Below, in pieces: positions 1-6,007 of a stretch of 32,215 nt of DNA. The position numbers and the translations under genes were made by a program. Source of the DNA: a virus; IMG/VR virus record IMGVR_UViG_3300020197_000093, positions 1 through 32,215 of that record; one strand, given 5' to 3'. Position 1 is the stretch's first letter. The number at the start of each line of letters is the position of its first letter. The notes below the pieces were generated by a model. That model did not search any database. It saw nothing but the letters and a program-made list of their open reading frames with translations, and had not been told where the DNA came from.

Positions 1-204
1 CACCATCATCATCTCCTCCATCATCAGGCGGAGCTCCACCATCATCATCTCCACCATCATCATCTCCACCATCATCAGGCGGAGCTCCACCATCATCATC
101 TCCTCCATCATCATCTAAACCATCATCATCTCCTCCACCACCGCCACCATCATCAGGCGGAGCTCCACCATCATCATCTCCTCCACCACCGCCACCATCA
201 ACCT
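1..204 (-). repeat. In-frame minisatellite encoding Asp/Gly/Pro-rich repeats in gp15 tail
   Basis: A 32-base unit containing ATCAGGCGGAGCTCCACC (plus-strand text) occurs identically at 19-50, 70-101 and 148-179, separated by shorter CATCATCATCTCC units. Offsets between copies are 51 and 78 bases, both multiples of three, so copy changes keep the frame. On the minus strand it encodes DDGGAPPDD and GGDDDGG blocks. The tract touches the window edge, so its full length is unknown. Confidence 0.9.
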
Positions 205-1036
205 CTACATCAATCCCTTGCGATGGACTATAATCTCTATAGTCTCTAAATTCTGAAATAGTTTCATTAAAACCAAAATCATCACCATATGGAATGAGTG
301 GATCATCAGCTGCATTAACAACATTATCATCATTATAATCTTGTAGTGCTTTTGGAGTTACTGTGTATCTCATTTCTCTAATTCTTTGTTGATTTGATGA
401 GTAATCGACTTGAACTTTCTTGATCAATCCATCAGTAGAGTTTGCAATTGGGCCAAACAGAACTGTTTTTGCCGTGAAATTTAGAGTATGGATTAAAACC
501 CTTCTTTCATCAAATCCTCCCATATAGTTATCTTGGAACATAATACCTTCCAAAACAATTGGAATGTCCTTTTGTTCCCCAATAGAACTAACAAGATCTA
601 TTGTAATATTTAATGATGGTTGAAAAAATGGAAGAATTTGTTCAATGATTTGTAAAGCATCTTCATTAAGTTTTGTCATCAAGTTCAATTCAAATGAAAC
701 ATTATATGGAACAGGCATATAGACTTTTATTGGAGTTTCATCGTTTGTAGTTTTAAACGTTTGAACGATTGTTGTTTTTCTGGACGGATCATATTGCAAA
801 CCTTTCATTTCAAATGAAAGTCTTGGGAGAGTTAACGTCTGTTTTGATCCAAGATCTGATTGTTGTTGAATTCTTGCTAAGAATTTTTGAATGGGGCCAT
901 AAGCAATGGGAACTTTCATAATACTTGCATCAGAACCGTTTTCATCCTTATGAACAATTTTAATGTTATTGAATAGTGTTCCAAATCCAATAACAGTTTT
1001 TCTTAATACCTCGTGATAAAAATAATTTCCTAACAT
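1..1036 (-). CDS. 15: gp15-like tail sheath stabiliser / tail completion protein, 3' end cut by window edge
   Basis: This is the T4 gp15 family protein, which caps the tail tube and sheath and joins tail to neck. The visible 345 codons start with MLGNYFYHEVLRKTVIGFG and contain QIIEQILPFFQP near the middle, close to the T4 gp15 motif IVEQILPYFQP as I remember it. The first ~276 residues match the length of T4 gp15 (272 aa). From about residue 277 the protein continues into a low-complexity tail rich in Asp, Gly and Pro (units such as GGEDDDGGAPPDD), with no stop codon before the window edge, so the true C-terminus is unknown. The start ATG overlaps the gp14 stop as TAATG, implying translational coupling with gp14; no Shine-Dalgarno is evident. 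Identity of the core is secure; the acidic extension is unusual. Confidence 0.88.
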   Translation of the reverse strand, partial: MLGNYFYHEVLRKTVIGFGTLFNNIKIVHKDENGSDASIMKVPIAYGPIQKFLARIQQQSDLGSKQTLTLPRLSFEMKGLQYDPSRKTTIVQTFKTTNDETPIKVYMPVPYNVSFELNLMTKLNEDALQIIEQILPFFQPSLNITIDLVSSIGEQKDIPIVLEGIMFQDNYMGGFDERRVLIHTLNFTAKTVLFGPIANSTDGLIKKVQVDYSSNQQRIREMRYTVTPKALQDYNDDNVVNAADDPLIPYGDDFGFNETISEFRDYRDYSPSQGIDVEVDGGGGGGDDDGGAPPDDGGGGGGDDDGLDDDGGDDDGGAPPDDGGDDDGGDDDGGAPPDDGGDDDG

Positions 1037-2466
1037 TAGAATCTATCTCCCATATTTCCATATTCTCCAAATGGATTTGTTTGTTGGAAATCTATGATTA
1101 AATCTCCAGCCTGTTCAAATTCTTCATTCTGACTGAATATATCTATAAACTCACTATCAAGATCGTGTGAAGTATCAATTGCAGAGATAACATAGGATCC
1201 AGTAAATCCAATTCCAGGATACTTCAATGTGCTTGCAGATCCAACAATAACTTCTCCAATCTGGAAATTGCCAGTGACATTTGATACGTGAAGAATCTTT
1301 GTATCGAAGTCCCAATTCTTGACAAGAGCTGTAACAGAACTTGCATATCCAGTAACTGTTTCTAGAGGAGTAAAGTTTCCAGTACCAACTCCAGCTGGTG
1401 GCCCAATCACGATTGTTGGAGCAATTGTATAACCAAATCCTGCGTTTGTTAGAATGATGGATGTTACAATTCCTGCGGTAACATATGCGTTTGCTGTTGC
1501 ACTCATCCCTGTTCCAACATTTCCAACAAAAGTTACAGTAGGATTGCTTACATATCTAGTGCCACCAGAAGTAATTGTAATAATTCCAACAGAATTAAAT
1601 GTACTGATTCCAGATGTTACTGCAATTCCAGTTCCACCTCCACCAATAAATCTTACAATTGGATTTTCTGTATATCCATAACCAGGATTTGTAATCAATA
1701 CATCACTCAGATATAGTTTTCCAGTCCCTTCACTGGTTGACATTATTCCAATTGCACTTGCATTTCCTCCAGATGGAGAAGTGCTGATAGCAATAATTGG
1801 AGTACTTGTATAGTTTATTCCACTATTGTTAATGTAGATGTCTGTAAGTGATCCAGTTCGTAGGGAAGTAATTGCAGTTGCAGTAGATCCAATACCAACT
1901 AAAGTGAGTTTGACTGAATATCCACGACTTAAGAAGTTATCATCAACTTCTTCCACTCCAGTGTTAATGACTTCATCTTCATATTCAAAGACTTCACATC
2001 TTAACTCATAAACATAAACTTTATTGAGTTGATAAAACTCAACTTCATGTTCCACAAATTTAATTTCATAGATTGTATCTGTAAGTGGAAAATAAAGTAA
2101 ATCTCCCTCGCAAGGCCTTGTGGCAAGAATAATATCATTGTCTCCAATCAAGAATGGAGATATAAAATCTTCATATCTCTCTTTGGAAATGATTAGATTA
2201 AGTTCATCTTTTGCTTGAACTCCAAACTTGGTTAGTATATCTCCAGCTCCACCAAAACCTTGATAATTTGAAACATAGGCTTCAAGTGCAAAATTATCAT
2301 CAAATTTTGCAAGGATATTTTCTCGAATGATATCTTTACTTGAGATATATTGTCTTGGCATGTAGATGATCTCAACACCATATATTCTCAGTTGTTCATT
2401 GATCAACTGTTGAACTAAGTTCTGTTCTGACTTGCTTCCTTGAAGGAAAAAGGGGTTGAGTGCCAT
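1036..2466 (-). CDS. 14: gp14-like neck / head completion protein, expanded by beta repeats
   Basis: This is a neck protein of the T4 gp14 family, which with gp13 seals the filled head and makes the surface that the tail binds. The N-terminus (MALNPFFLQGSKSEQNLVQQ, then YGVEIIYMPRQY) is typical of marine T4-like gp14. At 476 aa it is far longer than T4 gp14 (about 256 aa). The excess is mainly residues ~205-356, which hold four GxGY-type beta repeats, while the start and the end (NPFGEYGNMGDRF) look family-like. It lies 3 bases after gp13 and overlaps gp15 by TAATG, the T4 order 13-14-15. No strong ribosome site is visible, so coupling to gp13 is likely. The assignment rests on N-terminal resemblance plus context. 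Confidence 0.84.
   Translation of the reverse strand: MALNPFFLQGSKSEQNLVQQLINEQLRIYGVEIIYMPRQYISSKDIIRENILAKFDDNFALEAYVSNYQGFGGAGDILTKFGVQAKDELNLIISKERYEDFISPFLIGDNDIILATRPCEGDLLYFPLTDTIYEIKFVEHEVEFYQLNKVYVYELRCEVFEYEDEVINTGVEEVDDNFLSRGYSVKLTLVGIGSTATAITSLRTGSLTDIYINNSGINYTSTPIIAISTSPSGGNASAIGIMSTSEGTGKLYLSDVLITNPGYGYTENPIVRFIGGGGTGIAVTSGISTFNSVGIITITSGGTRYVSNPTVTFVGNVGTGMSATANAYVTAGIVTSIILTNAGFGYTIAPTIVIGPPAGVGTGNFTPLETVTGYASSVTALVKNWDFDTKILHVSNVTGNFQIGEVIVGSASTLKYPGIGFTGSYVISAIDTSHDLDSEFIDIFSQNEEFEQAGDLIIDFQQTNPFGEYGNMGDRF
1402..1848 (-). repeat. Four GxGY...P beta repeats inside gp14
   Basis: Residues 207-355 of gp14 contain four related units: LTDIYINNSGINYTSTPI (from 207), LSDVLITNPGYGYTENPI (253), VGIITITSGGTRYVSNPT (293) and VTSIILTNAGFGYTIAPT (334). 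Spacing is 46, 40 and 41 residues. Each unit is a hydrophobic strand, then N/S-x-G-x-x-Y, a Pro and another strand. The same unit appears in gp7, gp8 and the 1432-aa protein. Confidence 0.8.
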
Positions 2467-2469
2467 AGA

Positions 2470-3309
2470 TTAACCAATCATATCCAATGGTAGAGTTTCA
2501 AATTCGCTGCTCATTCTTTGTCTGATTTCTTCAAGTTCACGAATAGCATCGTCATAAATTTGTCTTCCATTTAACTCAACACCACCTGGAAGTTTGACTC
2601 CTTGAAACTTGATTAAATTTTGCCCCCATTGTTTTTTAATGAGTGCTGTCAAATATAACTTAATAAAGTAATCATTATATATTTTTGGAAAATCATTTGG
2701 ATCTAAAATGCGATAACATTCTATGATTATATACTCATCAACTCTTGCATTCGTCCAGTCCATATCAATATATAATCTTCCCTGTCTTTTATTAAAACGA
2801 ATGGCTTTATCTGGACTTAAAAGCCAGTTAATTGTTTCAAGATACTGTTTTGTCATTGAATATGTCAAGAGTTCAATTGATGTAAAGTTATAAACATCAT
2901 TTAAGAAAATTTGATATGCAACGTTGAACATGCCAACAGATAAACCACTTGTATCTAATTTAAAGATACCATTAACTCCAATGACACTATCTGGAATTTG
3001 AAGAAAACTTCCATCCTCTTCAAATTCGAATGTGGTTGATAATCCAACAGTGGATGTGCCAGTGCTTGTGATGATTCCAACAGGAGGATTAATAGATCTT
3101 CCTTGCCCTCTATTAACCTCCTCTTGAGTAATTTTATGTTTTAAATATACTCTTTCTACTCCATCAAAATGTCTTTCGTTGAAATACTGCAGAGCGTCAT
3201 CTACTAGATCATCAATCTGATCGTCGTCTACGTTGATTTCTAATACTGGAGCTCCGAGTCTCCTTAGACAATAATCAATGAGCCCTTGTCTAGAGGATGG
3301 TTTTGCCAT
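2470..3309 (-). CDS. 13: gp13-like neck protein
   Basis: This is a head-to-tail connector (neck) protein of the T4 gp13 family, acting with gp14 after DNA packaging. The 279-aa length is close to T4 gp13 (309 aa). The N-terminal helix region QGLIDYCLRRLGAPVLEINV followed by DDDQIDDLVDDALQYFNERH is the typical marine T4-like gp13 signature. The C-terminus contains an EELEEIRQRMSSEFETL helix. A late-promoter-like box lies 19-26 bases upstream (3328-3335), and no Shine-Dalgarno is visible before the ATG. It leads the 13-14-15 group with 3-base and overlapping junctions, so all three are probably one late transcript. Confidence 0.87.
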   Translation of the reverse strand: MAKPSSRQGLIDYCLRRLGAPVLEINVDDDQIDDLVDDALQYFNERHFDGVERVYLKHKITQEEVNRGQGRSINPPVGIITSTGTSTVGLSTTFEFEEDGSFLQIPDSVIGVNGIFKLDTSGLSVGMFNVAYQIFLNDVYNFTSIELLTYSMTKQYLETINWLLSPDKAIRFNKRQGRLYIDMDWTNARVDEYIIIECYRILDPNDFPKIYNDYFIKLYLTALIKKQWGQNLIKFQGVKLPGGVELNGRQIYDDAIRELEEIRQRMSSEFETLPLDMIG

Positions 3310-3327
3310 TATTGATACTTTTTTCTA

Positions 3328-3335
3328 TATTTATG
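3328..3335 (-). promoter_or_regulatory. Late-promoter-like box CATAAATA before gp13
   Basis: The minus strand reads CATAAATATAG here, differing from the T4 late consensus TATAAATA only at the first base. It overlaps the stop codon of the upstream coiled-coil gene and leads directly into the neck genes 13-14-15. Confidence 0.6.
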
Positions 3336-3516
3336 AAAAATCTTCAGTTTTCTTTCTCGATCTTAATGCCTTGAGTGACTCCACTTCTTGAGTCAAAGTG
3401 GATACCTTTTGGGAAAGACTAATAACTCTCGCTTCAAGAGCAATAGATTGAGTTACAGATTCGCTAAGTTTTTTTTGATAAACAGAAATAAAAATATTAA
3501 AGTCGATATCATCCAT
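3331..3516 (-). CDS. Small coiled-coil protein, 61 aa, unknown function
   Basis: A short helical protein begins MDDIDFNIFISVYQKKLSES and continues with heptad-like LSQKVSTLTQEVESLKAL, predicting a coiled coil over about residues 20-52, then a basic RSRKK near the C-terminus. I chose the ATG at 3516 rather than the longer frame from 3555. GGAG lies 6 bases before 3516, whereas the extra 13 codons fall inside a terminator hairpin. It sits between the tail-fibre gene and gp13. Its role is unknown; a fibre-associated or assembly protein would fit the place, but that is inference. Confidence 0.65.
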   Translation of the reverse strand: MDDIDFNIFISVYQKKLSESVTQSIALEARVISLSQKVSTLTQEVESLKALRSRKKTEDFS

Positions 3517-3526
3517 AATTTTCTCC

Positions 3527-3553
3527 AAAAAATTAGGGGAGGTTTCCCTCCCC
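3527..3553 (-). terminator. Intrinsic terminator after the tail-fibre gene
   Basis: The minus strand reads GGGGAGG-GAAA-CCTCCCC and then TAATTTTTT: a perfect 7-bp GC-rich stem with a GNRA-type GAAA loop and a run of six T. It starts 10 bases after the stop codon of the 505-aa tail-fibre gene. This is the clearest terminator in the window. Confidence 0.85.
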
Positions 3554-3562
3554 ATCAGTTAT

Positions 3563-5080
3563 TTAGAAAGTACCACCATCTACAATTATATTTTGCAGAT
3601 GTCTTCCTGTGACTCCACCAATTGTTGCATAAGAAACCACGGCCTCTGCAGAACCAGCAGTATCAGTAATATATAAACCTTTGAATTCAACATCAGCATA
3701 ATATCCAGAATCAACCGTCAATACACCAGAAGATTCTCCAACTCTTGAAGCGAGAACAATTCTTGATGCTGAGTCATCCCAATAAACTGCACCCAGTCTT
3801 GCTGCACTATCATAATAATGGAGAAGTAAACCAATGTCTTTATTGGCATCAGAAGATGGTGCAGATCCATCGACTTTTGCAAGTTCAATTAATGTATCTT
3901 CAACAGTAATTGACGTTGTATTAACTTGAGTCGTTGTTCCGTCAACAGTTAAGTTAGCAACTGTTAAAGTATTTGTTGATGGATTATAGTAAATTGAAGA
4001 GTCTGTAAAAACTGTCTCTGGAGTAGCAGTTGCATTGTGACTATCAACAAATGTTAGGTAGTATGATGCAGCATTATCGCCAGCAGTAACTGTTTCTACT
4101 TGTTTTGCAGTTGATGCAATACCAGTGATTGATCCGCCACCACCATCAAAAATTATACTTCCAACAGTTAATGTGTTTGATGATGGGTTGTAATGGATGC
4201 CAGAATCAGTGTGGACAGATTCTCCAGTAGCAGATCCATTATCACTATCTACAAATGTTAGAAAGAATGTTGCGTTTGTAGAATTTTGAACTGTTTGGAC
4301 TTGAGTTGCTGCACCAGAAAAGGTAGTTGCAGTTACAATTCCTGAGAAGCTAGCGTTTCTCCATCTCTTACTAACGGATGCATCACCAATATCAAATGTA
4401 GCATCAGTATTTGGTAAAATACTTGAGTTTACATCAGCATTAAATACTACATTATCGGTATTAGCATCACCAAGAGTGATTGTACCACCCTCAAAGGTTA
4501 CTGCACCAACAAAGGTGGAGATACCAGTTACCTTTAAGTTACCGCCAACATTTAAACTTTTCTCAATACCTACACCACCTTCAATAACTAAAGCCCCATT
4601 ATCTTTTGTTGTTGAGTCTGTGGTATTACTAATCGTAGTAATACCAGAAATATCTACATCACTATTGATATCAACTAATGTAGTATTAAATGTAGCAATA
4701 CCAGTAAAAATTGGATTAGCAGATCCACTTCCCCAACTTAAATTACCACTTCCATCATTAGTTAATACAGAAGATGCAGAACCATTAGCTGCTGGAAAAT
4801 AATACGTTACAGCAGCACCTACAGACGCTGGTGATGCTAAGGTAATAAAATGAGTACCGTTACTAGTACCTTCTACAAGATTTACACCACTACCTGCAGA
4901 CGAGGTTTCTTTAGTCCAATATCTAGCGCTACCAAAATACTTATTAGTTGAACTGTTTCCATCTACACCAATATAAAAATTGTATTCATCAGTAATAAAG
5001 GCTGGTTCCCCAGTATTCAAACCTACGGCAGAAAAAGCACTTTGCGTGCCTCTTTTAAATCTGATTGTTGGATTAGCCAT
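3563..5080 (-). CDS. Tail-fibre-like structural protein with repeat duplication
   Basis: This 505-aa fibrous protein probably takes part in host attachment. The N-terminus (PTIRFKRGTQSAFSAVGLNT, then GEPAFITDEYNFYIGVDG) resembles the N-terminal domain of phage tropism determinants and related fibres. The body is Gly/Ser/Thr-rich beta sequence with VTGISTF and VDGTTTQVNTTS strands, typical of trimeric fibres. Residues 258-313 and 325-381 are an internal duplication (both contain LTFVDS and YNPS-NTLTV). The C-terminus ends IIVDGGTF, like the end of the neighbouring 104-aa protein (IDFDGGNF). The start at 5080 is supported by AGGATAGGGC just upstream and a late promoter box at 5114-5121. An intrinsic terminator follows. 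Fibre class is fairly sure; receptor and exact position in the tail are unknown. Confidence 0.76.
   Translation of the reverse strand: MANPTIRFKRGTQSAFSAVGLNTGEPAFITDEYNFYIGVDGNSSTNKYFGSARYWTKETSSAGSGVNLVEGTSNGTHFITLASPASVGAAVTYYFPAANGSASSVLTNDGSGNLSWGSGSANPIFTGIATFNTTLVDINSDVDISGITTISNTTDSTTKDNGALVIEGGVGIEKSLNVGGNLKVTGISTFVGAVTFEGGTITLGDANTDNVVFNADVNSSILPNTDATFDIGDASVSKRWRNASFSGIVTATTFSGAATQVQTVQNSTNATFFLTFVDSDNGSATGESVHTDSGIHYNPSSNTLTVGSIIFDGGGGSITGIASTAKQVETVTAGDNAASYYLTFVDSHNATATPETVFTDSSIYYNPSTNTLTVANLTVDGTTTQVNTTSITVEDTLIELAKVDGSAPSSDANKDIGLLLHYYDSAARLGAVYWDDSASRIVLASRVGESSGVLTVDSGYYADVEFKGLYITDTAGSAEAVVSYATIGGVTGRHLQNIIVDGGTF
3938..4309 (-). repeat. Tandem ~57-aa duplication in tail-fibre protein
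   Basis: Residues 258-313 and 325-381 align over their whole length, with shared blocks QV-TV, FLTFVDS/YLTFVDS, TDS-I-YNPS-NTLTV and a closing DG. The copies are at 4142-4309 and 3938-4108, offset by 67 residues. Confidence 0.85.
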
Positions 5081-5113
5081 GCCCTATCCTACTTTAGTTA
5101 CTTTATCTTTTAT

Positions 5114-5121
5114 TATTTATA
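5114..5121 (-). promoter_or_regulatory. Late promoter box TATAAATA before tail-fibre gene
   Basis: The minus strand has an exact TATAAATA, 34 bases upstream of the ATG at 5080. It lies in the 46-base gap after the 104-aa gene. A ribosome site (AGGA) follows it before the start. Confidence 0.72.
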
Positions 5122-5126
5122 AATTT

Positions 5127-5441
5127 TTAAAAATTGCCCCCATCAAAATCAATATTATCAACTCTATCTAGATTTGTATCCAATACATTAATAAACTCTC
5201 CTGGTATTCCTCCAGGAACAGAGTCTGAGAGAACCTGATCTGGATCTACAAATTTAAATTTTTGACTAGCTGCATCATATTGCAACACAAAATTATCTTG
5301 AAGTCCAGTATCATCCACATCAAATAACTTACGCAAGAGGTTACCTGCAACCCCTATTTGAGATGATACTACTTTAGTTACTGGTGTAGGGCCAACAGTT
5401 ACTTTTAATGTATTTTGTGGTTGAACTTTAATGTTTGTCAT
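5127..5441 (-). CDS. Small structural protein ending in DGGNF, possible fibre/connector component
   Basis: This 104-aa protein begins MTNIKVQPQNTLKVTVGPTP and contains FVLQYDAASQKFKFVDPDQV, a beta hairpin seen in marine phage tail proteins. It ends NIDFDGGNF, echoing the C-terminal DGGTF of the adjacent tail-fibre protein. Its ATG overlaps the stop of the 109-aa gene as TAATG, so the two are probably made in a fixed ratio. A role as an adaptor or short fibre subunit is likely from context, but no known family can be named with certainty. Confidence 0.7.
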   Translation of the reverse strand: MTNIKVQPQNTLKVTVGPTPVTKVVSSQIGVAGNLLRKLFDVDDTGLQDNFVLQYDAASQKFKFVDPDQVLSDSVPGGIPGEFINVLDTNLDRVDNIDFDGGNF

Positions 5442-5770
5442 TAGGTGGTTACTCCTGCTATGACTAAAGCGGTTCCTTCAACAATTCTTGTCTTTGTAGA
5501 TCCACTAGTCAATAAAACATCATAGACATATCTTCCAGGTTTTAATGATGAAGTTGCCCCTGAGGTAAGTGCGATAGCGACTGATCCAGTCGCTGCAGTA
5601 ATTGTCATACTAAATGATGTTTTTGTTGAACTTGCAGGATGTTTTGCTAATTGAGCAGCACCAGTATAACCCGTCAAATTTAATGGTGTGTTATTCGAGT
5701 CTTCTACAAAATAGGTATTAGTAAAATTAGCACCCTGTTCTATTACAATATTAGATACTCTTGCAGACAT
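5441..5770 (-). CDS. Ig-like BppU_N-type baseplate/fibre protein
   Basis: This 109-aa all-beta protein contains VSNIVIEQGANF, then NLTGYTGAAQLAKHP, then LKPGRYVYDVLLTS. The pattern (QGA-F ... LTGY ... GRYVYDV) is that of the Ig-like N-terminal domain of phage baseplate upper protein (BppU_N family), which anchors receptor-binding proteins to the baseplate. The whole protein is only this one domain. It is preceded by an exact TATAAATA box and translationally coupled to the 104-aa protein. Family resemblance is recalled rather than searched. Confidence 0.72.
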   Translation of the reverse strand: MSARVSNIVIEQGANFTNTYFVEDSNNTPLNLTGYTGAAQLAKHPASSTKTSFSMTITAATGSVAIALTSGATSSLKPGRYVYDVLLTSGSTKTRIVEGTALVIAGVTT

Positions 5771-5793
5771 TAAACTTAAGTCTTATTTAATAT

Positions 5794-5801
5794 TATTTAT
5801 A
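5794..5801 (-). promoter_or_regulatory. Late promoter box TATAAATA before BppU_N-like gene
   Basis: The minus strand has an exact TATAAATA, 24 bases upstream of the ATG at 5770. The box includes the stop codon of the 69-aa gene at 5797-5799. Confidence 0.72.
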
Positions 5802-6006
5802 GTTTATCTAAAATTTTGTGCATCAGGCATTTGATTTCACTCATATCCTTTTCCAAATTTTCTATTCTTTCCAGTTCTCTCAATTTTCTATCTCTAGAAT
5901 CCAGATAATTTTGATATGCATTTTTATCATTATTAATGATGGCACCAGTTGAAGGATCCCTCACCAAATCAGGATATCCTTCAACTTTAATATAATTTTT
6001 TTCCAT
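5797..6006 (-). CDS. Conserved small phage protein, 69 aa, C-terminal coiled coil
   Basis: The protein starts MEKNYIKVEGYPDLVRDPST and continues GAIINNDKNAY, a pattern I recognise from small conserved proteins of marine T4-like phages that have no assigned function. The C-terminal half (RKLRELERIENLEKDMSEIK) is a charged helix that should form a coiled coil. I chose the ATG at 6006, one base after the stop of the 2603-aa gene. The in-frame ATG at 6021 would add only MLLHN and overlap that gene. No Shine-Dalgarno is seen, so reinitiation after the giant gene is plausible. Confidence 0.72.
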   Translation of the reverse strand: MEKNYIKVEGYPDLVRDPSTGAIINNDKNAYQNYLDSRDRKLRELERIENLEKDMSEIKCLMHKILDKL

Positions 6007-6007
6007 A

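Noticed and set aside
1-204. Regular repeats that could suggest a CRISPR array
   Set aside because: Spacers are not unique, units are in frame with gp15 and encode a simple Asp/Gly/Pro sequence; this is a coding minisatellite.
3517-3555. Longer start (ATG at 3555) for the coiled-coil gene
   Set aside because: The extra codons lie in the terminator hairpin, and a good GGAG precedes the ATG at 3516.
4476-4802. Plus-strand open frames opposite the fibre and baseplate genes (also 1454-1681, 7065-7352, 11325-11603, 29247-29573)
   Set aside because: They lie wholly antisense to well-supported genes, show Pro/Val-rich shadow composition and lack ribosome sites.
5121-5136. AT palindrome AATTTTTAAAAATT as a terminator
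   Set aside because: It has no GC stem, no loop, and lies over the last codons of the 104-aa gene.
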